This document shows, in pieces, positions 1 through 9,633 of a stretch of 64,000 nucleotides of DNA; within the stretch, counting starts at the first letter, position 1, and each line of letters opens with the position of its first letter. The stretch spans positions 434,001 to 498,000 of the forward strand of contig CAVVPS010000019.1 of NCBI GenBank assembly GCA_963750195.1. The letters run 5' to 3'. The position numbers and the translations under genes are program-made. Origin of the DNA: AP-15 sp963750195 (lineage in GTDB: Bacteria; Pseudomonadota; Alphaproteobacteria; ATCC43930; CGMCC-115725). The notes below the pieces were generated by a model that worked only from the letters and a program-made list of their open reading frames with translations, did not search any database and had not been told where the DNA came from.

Positions 1-103
1 CGCTGAGGCGTCGACGGCCCGACAGACCGGGAGCGTCCGCTCACCACCCCATGCCGACCCCCGGCGTAGGTATCAAGCGTCAGATTTTATCCAATAGCGC
101 GCG

Positions 104-1837
104 CTATTCCGCGACGGTCAAGGTGACCTCTTCGCGGCGCCCGCGGCGGGCTTGACCAGCGCAGCTTCGGCGAAGATGCGGGGCACCGTTGCCAGACGTT
201 AGGCGGCTTTGGCGGCGGGGCCTCGGGCAGTCGAGTTCGCGGGCGGCGCGGCGGATCAGTTCGGCGCCGCGCTCGGCGATCATGATCGTCGGCGCGTTGG
301 TATTGGTCGAGGTCACCGTCGGCATCACCGAGGCGTCGATCACCCGCAGCCCTTCGAGCCCGTGGACGCGCAGCTGATCGTCGACCACCGCCATCTGGTC
401 GCTGCCCATCTTGCAGGTGCAGGTCGCGTGATAGACGGTCGAGCCTTTTTGCCGGGCATAATCGAGGAAGTCGTCGTCGGTCTGCGACAGCGGCGCCGGG
501 GAGGATTTCGGCGCCGCAATATTTGGCCAGCGCCGGGGCGGCGAATAGCCGGCGAACGAATTTGAGGCCGCCGATAATGGCGCGGCGGTCGGTCTGCTCG
601 CTCAGATAACGGGGGTTGATCGCCGGCGCTTCTCTTGGGTCATTGGATTTGGCCTCGACATAGCCGCGCGATAACGGCCGCATCTGCCAGGCCCCGGCGG
701 TGATGCCGGGAAAATCGTCGAGCTCGCCGATCTGGCCGTCCTTGAAGCTGCCGGGTGCGATGCTGCACTGCACGTCGGGGGTCGCCAATTCCTCCAGCAC
801 CTTGACCGAGGCGGCGGCCAATGAGGCGCTGTAGGTCAGTATGCCCTTGCCGGTGACCAGGTAGCGCAGGATCTCGCCGGCCAGCGCCACGCCGCGCGAG
901 CGCTCGTTGACGGTCGGCATGCCCGACACCGGGTAGCTGATACGGACGATATAGTGGTCCTGAAGATTCTGCCCGACCCCCGGCAATGCGTGGTGGACCG
1001 GGATGCCGACGCGGGAGAGATGCTCGGGCGCGCCGACCCCGGACAGCTGCAGGATATGCGGCGAGTTGACGGCGCCGGCGGAGAGGATCACCTCGCGGGC
1101 GGCGTCGGCACGCTGCACGACGCCGCCGCGCTCGAATTCGACGCCGATCGCGCGGGTCGCCGTCGAACAGGATGCGGTGTGACCTGCGCCTTGATCACGA
1201 CTTCGAGGTTGGGTCGTTTCGTCGCCGGGCGCAGATAGGTGCGCGCGGTGCTGCCGCGCCATCGGCCGCCGCGGGTCTGCTGGCACCAGCCGATGCTGTC
1301 GCCGGCGCCGGCGGGCAGGTCGTTCACGTCATCGCGGTATTCGAGGCCGATCTCGCGGCCCGCCTCGATTACCGCCGCGCACAGCGGCGACCGGTCCATC
1401 TTCGAGGTAAAGAGCGGGCCGCCTTTGCCGCGGACTTCGGTTTCATCCCCCTCCCAGTTCTCGGCCTGCTTGAAATAGGGCAGCACATCGTCCCAACCCC
1501 AGCCGCGGTTGCCGAGCTGCGCCCAGTGGTCGAAATCCTCGGGCTGGCCGCGGACATAGATCAGCCCGTTGATCGAGCTCGACCCGCCGAGCACGCGCCC
1601 GCGCGGATAGAGGATCGCGCGCCCGGCGGTGCCGGGGTCGGGCTCGGCGTGATATCCCCAGGTCAAGGTCGGGTGATCGAGCATTTTCATAAAGCCGGCG
1701 GGGACATGGATGTACGGGCTCCAGTCGCGCCCGCCGGCCTCGATCAGCAATACCCTGATATTCGGGTCCTCGGTTAGGCGGTTGGCGAGAACGCAGCCCG
1801 CCGATCCGGCGCCGATGATCACGTAATCAGCCTTCAT
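104..1837 (-). pseudogene. GMC-family FAD oxidoreductase (choline dehydrogenase-like), frameshifted
   Basis: FAD-dependent oxidation of an alcohol substrate is the family role; the substrate is unknown. The N-terminal frame (1837 to about 1190) begins with the Rossmann FAD motif GAGSAGCVLANRL and carries the GMC signature around GGSSSINGLIYVRG. Homology then moves to a second frame (about 1150 to 500) with the second GMC signature (GAVNSPHILQLSGVG), and to a third frame (about 490 to 104) with the usual C-terminal block ending VIDASVMPT and TNTNAPTIMIAERG. Near 1160-1190 the match RILFDGD sits in a further frame, so two or three indels are needed. Total length of about 577 codons fits an intact GMC enzyme. 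The start at 1837 has a GGAGGAA ribosome site. Broken gene or consensus error; family assignment is firm. Confidence 0.85.
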
Positions 1838-2050
1838 TTCTTCCTCCCGTTTGGCGGCTCGGCCGGCGCATTTGACCGGATCGCCGTCGTCACCCTGGGT
1901 TGTGCCGATAGGCTAGCGAGACCGAACGGCGACGGCAATCGGGCAGTGCGCGGGATTGTTGCGGGTGCCGGGGCGCTTGACAGCAAGCCGATGGCGAGGG
2001 ACGAAGACCGACGCGCGTCAATAAGTTCGACGATGGTAGAGGAGGGGCCA

Positions 2051-2977
2051 ATGAAGGCGGTGCTGTTCGCGGCGCATGGCGGGCCGGAGATGCTGCGGCT
2101 GGGCGAGGCGCCGGACCCGGTTGCCGGTCCGGGCGAGGTCGTCGTCGATGTACACGCGGCCAGCATCAACGCGGCCGATTACAAGGTGCGGCTCGGCGGG
2201 GGCGGCTACAGCAACCTCAAATTGCCGCATATTCTCGGGCGCGACTTTTCCGGGGTGGTGAGCGCGGTCGGGCCGGGCGTGACGGATTTCAAGGTCGGCG
2301 ACGCGGTGTTCGGGGTTACCGACCAGGGGATCGAGGGCTGCTATGCCGAAAAGCTCGCGATCAAGGCCGCGATCATCGCCAAAAAGCCCGACCGGCTCGG
2401 TCATGCCGAGGCGGCGGCGATGGGGCTGACCAGTCTCACTGCTCTGTGGGCGGTCGAGGACACGGCAAAGCTCAAAGCCGGCGAGACCATCCTGATCCAG
2501 GGCGGCGCCGGCGGCGTGGCCGGATTTGGGATCCAGCTAGCCAAGCATCTGGGCGCCACCGTGATCACCACCGCCAGCGCCCGCAACCACGATTACGTCA
2601 AGAGCCTCGGCGCCGATCGCGCGATCGACTACAACGCGCAGGATTTCACCAAGGCGGCGGGCGATTGCGACGTCGTGTTCGACACGGTCGGCGGCGAAGT
2701 GCAGGTGCGCTCGTACGACGTGCTGAAGCCGGGCGGGCGGCTGGTGTGGATCGCGGCCGCGCCGGCGGGGTTTCAGCCCAGCCGCAAGGATGTGCAGGTA
2801 TTGCGCCCGAACGTCGCCCGCGACCGCGCGCATCTCGAACGCATGCTGGCGCTCTATGCACAGGGCGCGGTCTGGCCGCCCGAGATCACCCGCTATAAGC
2901 TCGCCGACGCAGCCGAGGCGCACCGGGTCAGCGAGGGACGCCACCTGCAGGGCAAGCTGGTGCTCGAGGTGCGCTAA
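2051..2977 (+). CDS. MDR-superfamily NAD(P)H:quinone oxidoreductase-like protein
   Basis: A 308-residue medium-chain dehydrogenase/reductase, probably using NADPH to reduce a quinone or enone. The catalytic GroES-like half comes first (GRDFSGVV near residue 63), followed by the nucleotide-binding loop GGAGGVAGFGIQLAK near residue 145. The structural-zinc cysteine cluster of classical alcohol dehydrogenases is absent, which points to the zinc-free quinone oxidoreductase branch. The ATG at 2051 is chosen because AGAGGAGGGG lies directly before it; the open frame runs further upstream (from 1946) but that stretch looks non-coding. It is divergent from the broken GMC gene. Substrate is not predictable. 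Confidence 0.88.
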   Translation: MKAVLFAAHGGPEMLRLGEAPDPVAGPGEVVVDVHAASINAADYKVRLGGGGYSNLKLPHILGRDFSGVVSAVGPGVTDFKVGDAVFGVTDQGIEGCYAEKLAIKAAIIAKKPDRLGHAEAAAMGLTSLTALWAVEDTAKLKAGETILIQGGAGGVAGFGIQLAKHLGATVITTASARNHDYVKSLGADRAIDYNAQDFTKAAGDCDVVFDTVGGEVQVRSYDVLKPGGRLVWIAAAPAGFQPSRKDVQVLRPNVARDRAHLERMLALYAQGAVWPPEITRYKLADAAEAHRVSEGRHLQGKLVLEVR

Positions 2978-3040
2978 TCCGCGACCTGTGCGTCATTGCC
3001 GCGGAAGCGGGAAGCCGGTGATCAGGAGCCGCGGCGGTTG

Positions 3041-3070
3041 CCCCTGGACCCCCGCTTTCGCGGGGGCGAC
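3041..3070. repeat. Intergenic GC palindrome (REP-like hairpin)
   Basis: A 7-bp perfect stem, CCCCCGC at 3049-3055 and GCGGGGG at 3060-3066, flanks a TTTC loop within the motif CCTGGACCCCCGCTTTCGCG. Elements of this form recur between genes in alphaproteobacteria. It may also act as a transcription terminator for the upstream reductase gene, although no T-run follows. Confidence 0.6.
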
Positions 3071-3117
3071 GGAGACCTAAATAGAACGGTGACTAACCTA
3101 AACAGGAGGAGAGACAA

Positions 3118-3492
3118 ATGGCAGGCAACGCACAAAAGGTTATCGACCTCGACAAGCAGCGTATGGACGCGATGGCGAAAAAAGACCTCGCCGCGTTGAA
3201 CATGCTGATCTCCGACGATCTCGTTTACACCCACTCGAGCGCACGGCTCGATACCAAGAAGACCCTGATCGGAAACATGGAATCCGGGGGAACGGTCTAC
3301 ACTTCGGTGGTGCCGTCCGACGTCAAGGCCCAAGACCTCGGCGATACCGTGGTGCTGACCGGATCGTGCAAAATCAGCGTCATGTCGCAAGGCCGGCCCA
3401 ATAGCTTTGGCGTCCGCTTCACCGACGTCTGGGCCAATAAGGGCGGCCAGTGGCAGATGGTGACCTGGCAATCGACCCGCACGCCTGATTAG
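3118..3492 (+). CDS. NTF2-like / DUF4440 family protein
   Basis: A 124-residue protein of the SnoaL/NTF2-like cone-shaped fold. The typical layout is visible: an N-terminal helix ending in KKDLAALNMLISDDLVYTHSS, then KKTLIGNMESG, and a C-terminal strand pair around VRFTDVWANKGGQWQMVTWQST. Members are ligand-binding or isomerase-like, often of unknown function. A strong ribosome site (AGGAGGAGAG) precedes the ATG. It stands alone between two palindromic repeats, so there is no context for a substrate. Confidence 0.82.
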   Translation: MAGNAQKVIDLDKQRMDAMAKKDLAALNMLISDDLVYTHSSARLDTKKTLIGNMESGGTVYTSVVPSDVKAQDLGDTVVLTGSCKISVMSQGRPNSFGVRFTDVWANKGGQWQMVTWQSTRTPD

Positions 3493-3518
3493 GTTTTTCG
3501 GTTAGCGATGCAGCTCGT

Positions 3519-3606
3519 CCCTCGCCCCGATCCTCCCCCAACGAACGAGCGGGGGAGATAAGGACCCTCGCAGTGCGAGGGCCCCAAACTGATCTCGGGG
3601 TGAGGG
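3519..3606. repeat. Compound intergenic palindrome
   Basis: Three nested or adjacent stems: outer CCCTCGCCCCGAT with ATCTCGGGGTGAGGG, an inner CTCCCCC/GGGGGAG pair, and CCCTCGC (3565-3571) with GCGAGGG (3575-3581) around an AGT loop. The whole could fold as a cloverleaf-like RNA or DNA structure. It lies in the spacer after the NTF2-like gene and is probably a dispersed genomic repeat; a role in transcription termination is possible. Confidence 0.6.
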
Positions 3607-3740
3607 AAGCCGCGCAGCAGATCAGGAACATGCCCGGCTTGGAGCGCTCAGTCGAAGGCTCCGAGATGGGCTGCCGGACGATGCCAACCCAGTTTTTGGC
3701 ACGGTCCCATTAACTGGGTGAAATTTCTCCGCCTCCGGTC

Positions 3741-6273
3741 TCAATGGCGGATCTCGACTGCTTGCATATGCTTCTCCCGTCGGGCGCGGTTGAAGCGAGT
3801 CTGCTCCGCCTCGGAAACCGTTGGGCTCAGGTAGAGCAGCCAAAGTGCCGGGAGGTTATCGAGCGGACCCAGGTTTTCAACCTTGGTCTCGTTCAGGTTG
3901 AGGACTTGCAGCGCCGCTAAGCCGGCGAGCGGATCAAGAGTCCCGACTGTTGTTCCAGCCAAGACGAGCGACTGAAGCTTTGGCAGCCCCTCGAGTGGAC
4001 TGAGATTTTCGACTCTTGTGTCGCTCAGGTTTAGCGACTGAAGTGCGGTCAGACCCTTGAGCGGTTCGAGGTCCGCGACCTTTGTCCCGCTTAGGTCGAG
4101 CTGCTGAAGGCTGGTCAGGCCCGCCAACGGTTCAAGACTTCTCGACTCTCGTCTGGCTCAGGTTGAGCACGCGAAGTGCCGTCAGGCCCTTGAGCGGTTC
4201 GAGGTCTTGGACCTTTGTCACGCTTAAGTCGAGCCGCTGGAGCCCGGTCAGGTTGCCGAGCGGTTTAAGATCTTCCACCTTAGTTCCACTCAGCAAAATC
4301 GCCTTCAGCCGAGTGAGACGGTCGATCGGTTCGAGGTTCCGGACGGTCGTCCCGCCGAGATCGAGTGTTTCAAGCCGATTTAGGCCTCTTATTGGCGTGA
4401 GATATGTGACATGCGTATCGACGAGGACGAGCTCCTCAAGCGCGGTTAAGCTCTCGAGCGGTTCGAGGTCCTCGACCTTTGTGTCCCCAAGGTTGAGGCG
4501 ATGCAGGCCAGTCAAGTGCTTCAAGGGTTGGAGGTCGCTGACCGCTGTTCCACTCAAGCTGAGCGTATTGAGCCCGACCAAACCCTTGACCGGTTCGAGG
4601 CTCTCAACCTTTGTCCCGCTAAGGTCAAGAATTTTAAGTCCCTCCAGTTTGCCGAGGAGCCCGCCTGCCAGAGTGAAGCCGTCGCTGGTGAGGCGGTTGG
4701 GATCGGCGACCACCGAGAGTCCACCCGGCATGGCGATAACGGAGAGACCGAGTTTGGCCAAGTCGGATTGAACCCGATATCCGCTAATGCTGTTCCAAGC
4801 GATAACGCCAGCGGCGATCGCCAACATCGCGGCCAGCAATGCGGGCGCCATATAAAAGGCGCCGCGCTGCAACAGATCACGCCGCCGTCGCCCGAGATAG
4901 CGAGCAACCGCCCGCGCGATAAAATCATGCGAAAGCTCCCAGACTTCCCCTGACGGACCAGCCGGGCGCGCCAGCGGGCGGGCGAGCGCGGCAGCGCCGA
5001 GACCGTTTAGAACGGCGCGCACGTCGCCGCGGCCGAGCTGGGTCGAGGCCGTAAGCTCGCCTTCGGAGCGTGGCCGCTTGGTGGCCTGTTCGGTCACCAG
5101 CTGTTCCAAGACCCTCGGCGCGAAATCGCGGATGGCAGGCTGCCGGACCGTCTGCTCGATGTATCGGCGCACCAGCTGCCCGGCTTCGAGCGAGGATGCT
5201 GACGTCATGCCGTTGGCCAATACATACCCGATCACGTTGAGCGTGATCGGACGCACCAATCCTGGAGTTTCGTCCAGTTCGGCGGCGCTGGTCAGCAGGC
5301 TGTTGATCGCCTCCGCTTGCAGTTTCAGCCCCGAATGAGCCAGGAAATTGTTGGCCGCTGCGAACATGAAGCGATTGACCTGATAAAGGTTCTCGCCTTG
5401 CCGCAGCGGCGGCAGACCGATGTCCTCCAGAAACGCCTGATAGTCGCTGCGCAGCACCAGCAGCATAATGAACTTTTTGACTGGATTCGCTTGTAAGTCT
5501 GCGAGCAGCGCGGCGAATTCCTGTTTTTGCTCGGGTTTGCCGAGGATTACAAACTCCTCGAACTGGTCGAGAACGAGGAGCAACTGCTCGCCGGCGCGTC
5601 GGGCTGCCGCTTCGATCAGATTACGTATAGCCGGTGGTTCCCCTTGGTGCTGCCGCCGAGCGCTCGGCTGCCCCAGCGCGTCGCGCAGCGCCGCTGCCGG
5701 ATCTTGCTCGGGACGTATCTCGACGACAGTCCAGCCGCGCTTGCGCAAGACCGGCAAGACCGACGCGTTCAATAGCGAGCTCTTCCCCGATCCAGAGTCG
5801 CCGGTCAGGTAGAGCGGCACATGTTGGGACTTTTCGAGCCAGTTCAGCACCCCCTGGTGCGCCCCGTCGGCGCGGTGAAAGCTGGCCTGGTCCTCGGACG
5901 TGCTCAAATAAGGCCCGATCCTGAAGTAGCCCGATTGTTCGGCGCCGGGCTGGACAGCAAGCCCTTGTCGTGCGCGCCGGTTGCGTTCAGCCTGCCACTC
6001 GACCAGCAATTGGGCAGAAACCGCGAGGAGCGGGAGGCCGAGCAACAGCCCAAACCGCAGCCACGGCGTCGCCGACAGATCGACCCCCAGCAGCCGTTTC
6101 AATGCTTGATCGACGGCGGTGGTGGAGCCGAGGACCAACAGCACCAAGGACAACAGGGCAGCCGTACGCGAGAGCAGCTTGCCCGGCAGGAAGTGACGGA
6201 CCGCCTTAAGGTCTTCCTCGTCGAGCTTCGGGAGCTTTGGAAGCGGAGCACCAAGAGCGTCGCTGAGGCTCAT
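3741..6273 (-). pseudogene. Membrane nSTAND NTPase with C-terminal leucine-rich repeats (one frameshift)
   Basis: A bacterial NLR-like architecture of about 840 residues. Two membrane helices (about 33-53 and 72-91) precede a STAND P-loop NTPase with Walker A GDSGSGKSS (158-166) and Walker B LLLVLDQFEE (231-240), the form typical of nSTAND1. A helical/winged-helix region ends in ELSHDFIARAVARYL (about 446-460), then a third membrane helix (about 473-493). From about 540 come twelve 22-residue SDS22-like leucine-rich repeats plus a partial one (pattern GLTALxxLxLSGTKVxDLEPL). Frame 4132-6273 ends prematurely at codon 713, and the repeats resume in the next frame (3741-4127). Deleting one T of the pair at 4139-4140 restores VESLEPLAGL exactly. 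Predicted topology puts the NTPase in the cytosol and the repeats on the periplasmic side. Ligand and role are unknown. Confidence 0.85.
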
Positions 6274-6544
6274 CGCGCTGCCTGATGGTTAATCCAACGA
6301 ACGATATGGCAGTGTCAGAACATCGTCAAACTCATCATTTGAACGGGTATAGCAGCCGCCCGGGCTTGGCCGTCAGGGCTTGCCGGAAACGATGCCGGAG
6401 GTCGATCCGTGAAAGGCGATCCGCGGATCGATCGTACACTGGTGACCGATGCTCGCACGGGCCTATGAATTCGATTCGGATACCCGCAATCCGCAAAAAT
6501 CCGGGTGGAGGAAACAGGGCGAGATATATTTGCTGGTCTAGAGC
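6274..6544. other. Spacer without a recognised gene
   Basis: The 271 bases between the FecR-domain gene and the start of the nSTAND gene contain short overlapping open frames on both strands with no family resemblance. Both flanking genes read leftwards, so this spacer should contain the promoter of the nSTAND gene, but no convincing -35/-10 pair was identified. Confidence 0.5.
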
Positions 6545-7546
6545 CTATTTCTGACCCAGTATGGCGGCAACATCCTTCGGCCCCAGCTCCACATTTGATA
6601 GGGCCGGAGAGCCCACAATCACAGGAGTGTCCTGGACAGTCGTCGTAGCCTGCTGAACGGGGGTTGCCACGTCCGGCGGTCGTAGCCAACATCCAGGACT
6701 ATCCGTACAAGGCGTTCCCGGTTGCGTTTGCATTTGGCGGCCAAGCTGGAGATTAACGGAAACCGCTGCAGCTGGGCTGCTGCTCGCGATCATCTGGCCG
6801 AAGGGAAAATTACTAGAGACCTCCGCCGCCAGGCCGCTGTTCGCAACCATGGTATCGGTTGGGGCCGTGGATACGCCGCCGCTTTCACCTGCCCGGCCAT
6901 CGAGTTCGACGAGCAGCGCTGCGGTCTCGCCCGGCGATACCCGAGACGGCTCGGAGAGCGCAGTGCAGTGCGCCGCCGCCGTGACCTCGAATCCGGGTCG
7001 CGTAATTGCCTGCGAGAGGCCATTCGAACACATGACCGTAGCGCTTTTGCCGTACTCAAAGATCACCCGGAGCTGTCCGTCGGTCGTCAGATTCACCAAG
7101 ACCACTCCGCCGTGAATTGCGACGGTCGCCGAAGGGGTCTCCATCGTGACCGCGTTGTCGCGTTTGCTGAGCTCGCCGCCAATAAAGCGAAACAACCCGC
7201 GAGAGAGGCGGGTCACTAGCGTGCCGCCGCCTGAATTCGGGTCAAAGCGGAACCGGTCGACTATCATGAGTGCGTTGGGCCCGATCGCCATCGACGATCC
7301 ATCGACAAATAGGAGCTCCGCCTGACCGCCCGCCCCGGTGGCGATCCGCTCGTTGAGGACGACCTCCTGTCCGAGCACAAGCCGCCGAGGTGAAGCACCC
7401 GGAGCAATGCCCGTCGCGTCCGGGTTGACAGCGCTGTCGACGCCCACGCGCTGCCGAGCGATCGCAATCGGAATCATCAATCCCTGGACGAACACCAACG
7501 CGGCCATAGCGCCGGCGCGGAGTGAACTGCGGACGATCGCCGACAT
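6545..7546 (-). CDS. FecR domain-containing secreted protein
   Basis: A 333-residue exported protein. The N-terminus has a signal peptide (RSSLRAGAMAALVFVQGLMIPIAIA). A FecR-like beta domain follows, recognisable from LGQEVVLNERIATGAGGQAELLFVDGS, then SMAIGPNALMIVDRF and the FRFIGGELSKRDNAVTMETP block. In this stand-alone form the domain is periplasmic and is not attached to an anti-sigma TonB system; no sigma factor or TonB receptor gene is nearby. The C-terminal 110 residues are low-complexity (Ser, Thr, Pro, Gln). It shares strand with the nSTAND gene downstream, 271 bases away, so co-transcription is uncertain. Function unknown; possibly surface or stress sensing. Confidence 0.78.
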   Translation of the reverse strand: MSAIVRSSLRAGAMAALVFVQGLMIPIAIARQRVGVDSAVNPDATGIAPGASPRRLVLGQEVVLNERIATGAGGQAELLFVDGSSMAIGPNALMIVDRFRFDPNSGGGTLVTRLSRGLFRFIGGELSKRDNAVTMETPSATVAIHGGVVLVNLTTDGQLRVIFEYGKSATVMCSNGLSQAITRPGFEVTAAAHCTALSEPSRVSPGETAALLVELDGRAGESGGVSTAPTDTMVANSGLAAEVSSNFPFGQMIASSSPAAAVSVNLQLGRQMQTQPGTPCTDSPGCWLRPPDVATPVQQATTTVQDTPVIVGSPALSNVELGPKDVAAILGQK

Positions 7547-7620
7547 CGAGCCCCCTTGCGAGGTTGGAAACGGCCGGTTGTTGATGCCTCTCCGCTAATC
7601 TACTCGCATCAAGGACTCCA

Positions 7621-7732
7621 TAGAAACGTCTCGGGCGGGTCGGTCGAGCGGACTTGGTCGACGTTGGGTGTTACGCGATTGGATCTGCTGAGAGAGCGTA
7701 TCGATGTCGCGGACGCGACGCTCGAAGGGGGT
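7621..7732 (-). pseudogene. Remnant of the 3' end of an acyl-CoA dehydrogenase-like gene
   Basis: The minus strand encodes FERRVRDIDTLSQQIQSR, almost the same as the C-terminal stretch FERRFRDIHTVSQQIQSR of the intact gene at 27940-29106. The nucleotide match extends to the stop (plus strand TAGAAA at both loci, then CTCGGGCGGGT against CTCAGGCGGGT). A few bases are missing near 7670, which breaks the frame. Only the last 35 to 40 codons remain. A vestige of a paralog, or of a rearrangement. Confidence 0.75.
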
Positions 7733-7895
7733 GGCGGACACCGGCGAACCGGCCATCTCCCCCGCACTCCCCCTCGCCGGTCGGTGGGCGGAGTGGAGTG
7801 TCGTCAACCGCTTTGGCCTATTCGGCCCTCCCCGCGATCGAGGAAAGGAAGTAAGCTGGGCCCCGGCCGAACGGATTTTCCAGGGAGGAAACGAT

Positions 7896-8987
7896 ATGGC
7901 AGACAAGATTCGGCTGGGCCTGATCGGCGCCAGCGTCAAGGGCACCTGGTCGTCCCGTTCCCACCTGCCGGCGGTGCAGGCCAGTTCGGAAGTCGAGCTG
8001 ACGGCGGTGTGCACCACCAGAGCCGACAGCGCCGAGGCGGCGCGCCAGGCTTGGGGCGCCCGGCTGGCCTTTGACGACTACCACAAGATGGTGGCCTTGC
8101 CGGAGATCGACGCCATTGCCGTCGTCGTGCGGGTGCCATCGCATTACGCGCCGACCAAGGCGGCGCTCGAAGCAGGCAAGCACGTTTATTGCGAATGGCC
8201 GCTCGGGCGGACGACAGCGGAGGCGGTGGAACTGGCGGCATTGGCCAAGGCCAAAGGGCTGGTCACCGCGGTCGGGCTGCAGGCTCGCGTCAATCCGGCC
8301 GTGATGCACATGAAGGAAATGGTCGAGGCCGGCTATGTCGGCGAGGTGATGGCCGTTCATGTCAGCCTGATGCGCGAGGGGGTGTTGACCCGGCCATCAA
8401 ACCGCACCTGGCAGCGCGACGCCGAGCTCGGCGCCAACACCCTGACCATCGCCAACGGTCACACAATTGACGCGATGCGCTTTGTCACCGGCGATTTCTC
8501 CGGGCTGTCCGCGGTGGTGGCGACCCAGGCCAAGCAGTGGCTCGACACCGGCGCCAACAGATGGCTAGACGTAACCTCGCCCGACAACGTGCTGGTAAGC
8601 GGCAGATTGGCGAGCGGCGCGGTGGCCTCGGTCCATATCGGCGCCATTCCGTTCGCCGGCAGCGGCTATCGCATGGAAATCTACGGCCGCGGCGGGACGT
8701 TGGTCGTATCCGGCGAGGATTTGCCGCAGCTGAGCGCGGTTTCGCTGCACGGGGCGAAGGGCGGCAACAAGCTGGCGCTGATCCCGGTGCCGGAGCGGTT
8801 CACCGTCGCATCGGCCAATACGCCATCTGGCGAAGCCGCCAATGTCGGGCAGATGTACACGCTGTTCGCCCGCGCCATACGTAACGGCGCTGGCCATCAG
8901 CCGACCTTCGAGACCGCGGTCGACCTGCACCGCCTGGTCGACGCCATCAAACAGGCGTCGGACAATGGCCGAGAAGCGACGTTCTAA
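7896..8987 (+). CDS. Gfo/Idh/MocA family oxidoreductase
   Basis: A 363-residue NAD(P)-dependent dehydrogenase of the glucose-fructose oxidoreductase/inositol dehydrogenase family, acting on a sugar or sugar-like alcohol. The Rossmann N-terminus reads LGLIGASVKGTWSS. The family motif, usually EKP, is EWP here (HVYCEWPLGR), an atypical change at the catalytic-lysine position. The C-terminal beta-sheet domain starts at about residue 130. The ATG at 7896 is chosen because of GGAGGAAA just upstream and because the fold starts there; the open frame begins earlier, at 7704. The flavoprotein and OsmC genes follow on the same strand. The Lys-to-Trp change suggests an altered or lost dehydrogenase chemistry. 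Confidence 0.85.
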   Translation: MADKIRLGLIGASVKGTWSSRSHLPAVQASSEVELTAVCTTRADSAEAARQAWGARLAFDDYHKMVALPEIDAIAVVVRVPSHYAPTKAALEAGKHVYCEWPLGRTTAEAVELAALAKAKGLVTAVGLQARVNPAVMHMKEMVEAGYVGEVMAVHVSLMREGVLTRPSNRTWQRDAELGANTLTIANGHTIDAMRFVTGDFSGLSAVVATQAKQWLDTGANRWLDVTSPDNVLVSGRLASGAVASVHIGAIPFAGSGYRMEIYGRGGTLVVSGEDLPQLSAVSLHGAKGGNKLALIPVPERFTVASANTPSGEAANVGQMYTLFARAIRNGAGHQPTFETAVDLHRLVDAIKQASDNGREATF

Positions 8988-9013
8988 TCCGATGCAGTTT
9001 CAACGGGAACAAG

Positions 9014-9559
9014 ATGAATCCTGATGCCGCGACTGGTGACGAAAGGTTTGACGTAGCCTATCTGGTGTTGAGCGGCACGACGACGGCGGCGCGGTGTCCC
9101 GAAATTTTGCGCGAGCTGGTCGGGCTCGGCTTTGCCACTGTCATCGCGATCCCGACGCCGAATGCTTCGCGGGTGATCGCACCGCGAGAGCTTGCGGATG
9201 TCGAGGGGGTGCAAGTCGTCCAATCATATTTCGATCTGGCGATCCGCCCGCGGCCGCCGCGCGGGGTGGTGCTGTTCGCGCCGTGCAGCTTCAACTCGCT
9301 GAACAAGCTCGCGCACGGCATCGCCGATAGCCTGGCGCTATCGGTGGTTGCCGAGGCTATTGGGCGGAGCACGCCGGTCATCGTCGGCCCATCCTTAAAC
9401 GCGCCGCTACTGAACCACCCGCAGGCCCAGGCATCGCTGAAAACGCTGCCGAGCTGGGGCGTGACTATCGTCCCGCCGGTCGACGAGGGCGAGGGGCCGC
9501 GCCTCGCTCCATCCGCCGCGTTGCTCGACGCCGTTCGCCCGTACGTCGGTCGCGGCTGA
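9014..9559 (+). CDS. Flavoprotein-family (PPC decarboxylase-like fold) protein
   Basis: A 181-residue protein resembling the flavoprotein domain of FMN-binding Cys decarboxylases and UbiX-like enzymes. The segment VLFAPCSFNSLNKLAHGIADSL is the characteristic FMN-loop block, followed by PVIVGPSLNAPLLNHP. Residues needed for phosphopantothenoylcysteine decarboxylation cannot be assigned with certainty, so substrate is open. The gene starts 26 bases after the dehydrogenase and probably shares its transcript. A partial second copy lies at 10150-10332. Confidence 0.75.
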   Translation: MNPDAATGDERFDVAYLVLSGTTTAARCPEILRELVGLGFATVIAIPTPNASRVIAPRELADVEGVQVVQSYFDLAIRPRPPRGVVLFAPCSFNSLNKLAHGIADSLALSVVAEAIGRSTPVIVGPSLNAPLLNHPQAQASLKTLPSWGVTIVPPVDEGEGPRLAPSAALLDAVRPYVGRG

Positions 9560-9633
9560 CGCCGCTCGCGGAGAGCACGGCGCCGCGTCCTCAGCAGGCA
9601 GGGAAGGGGTTGGGGGTTGAGAACGAGAGGTCG

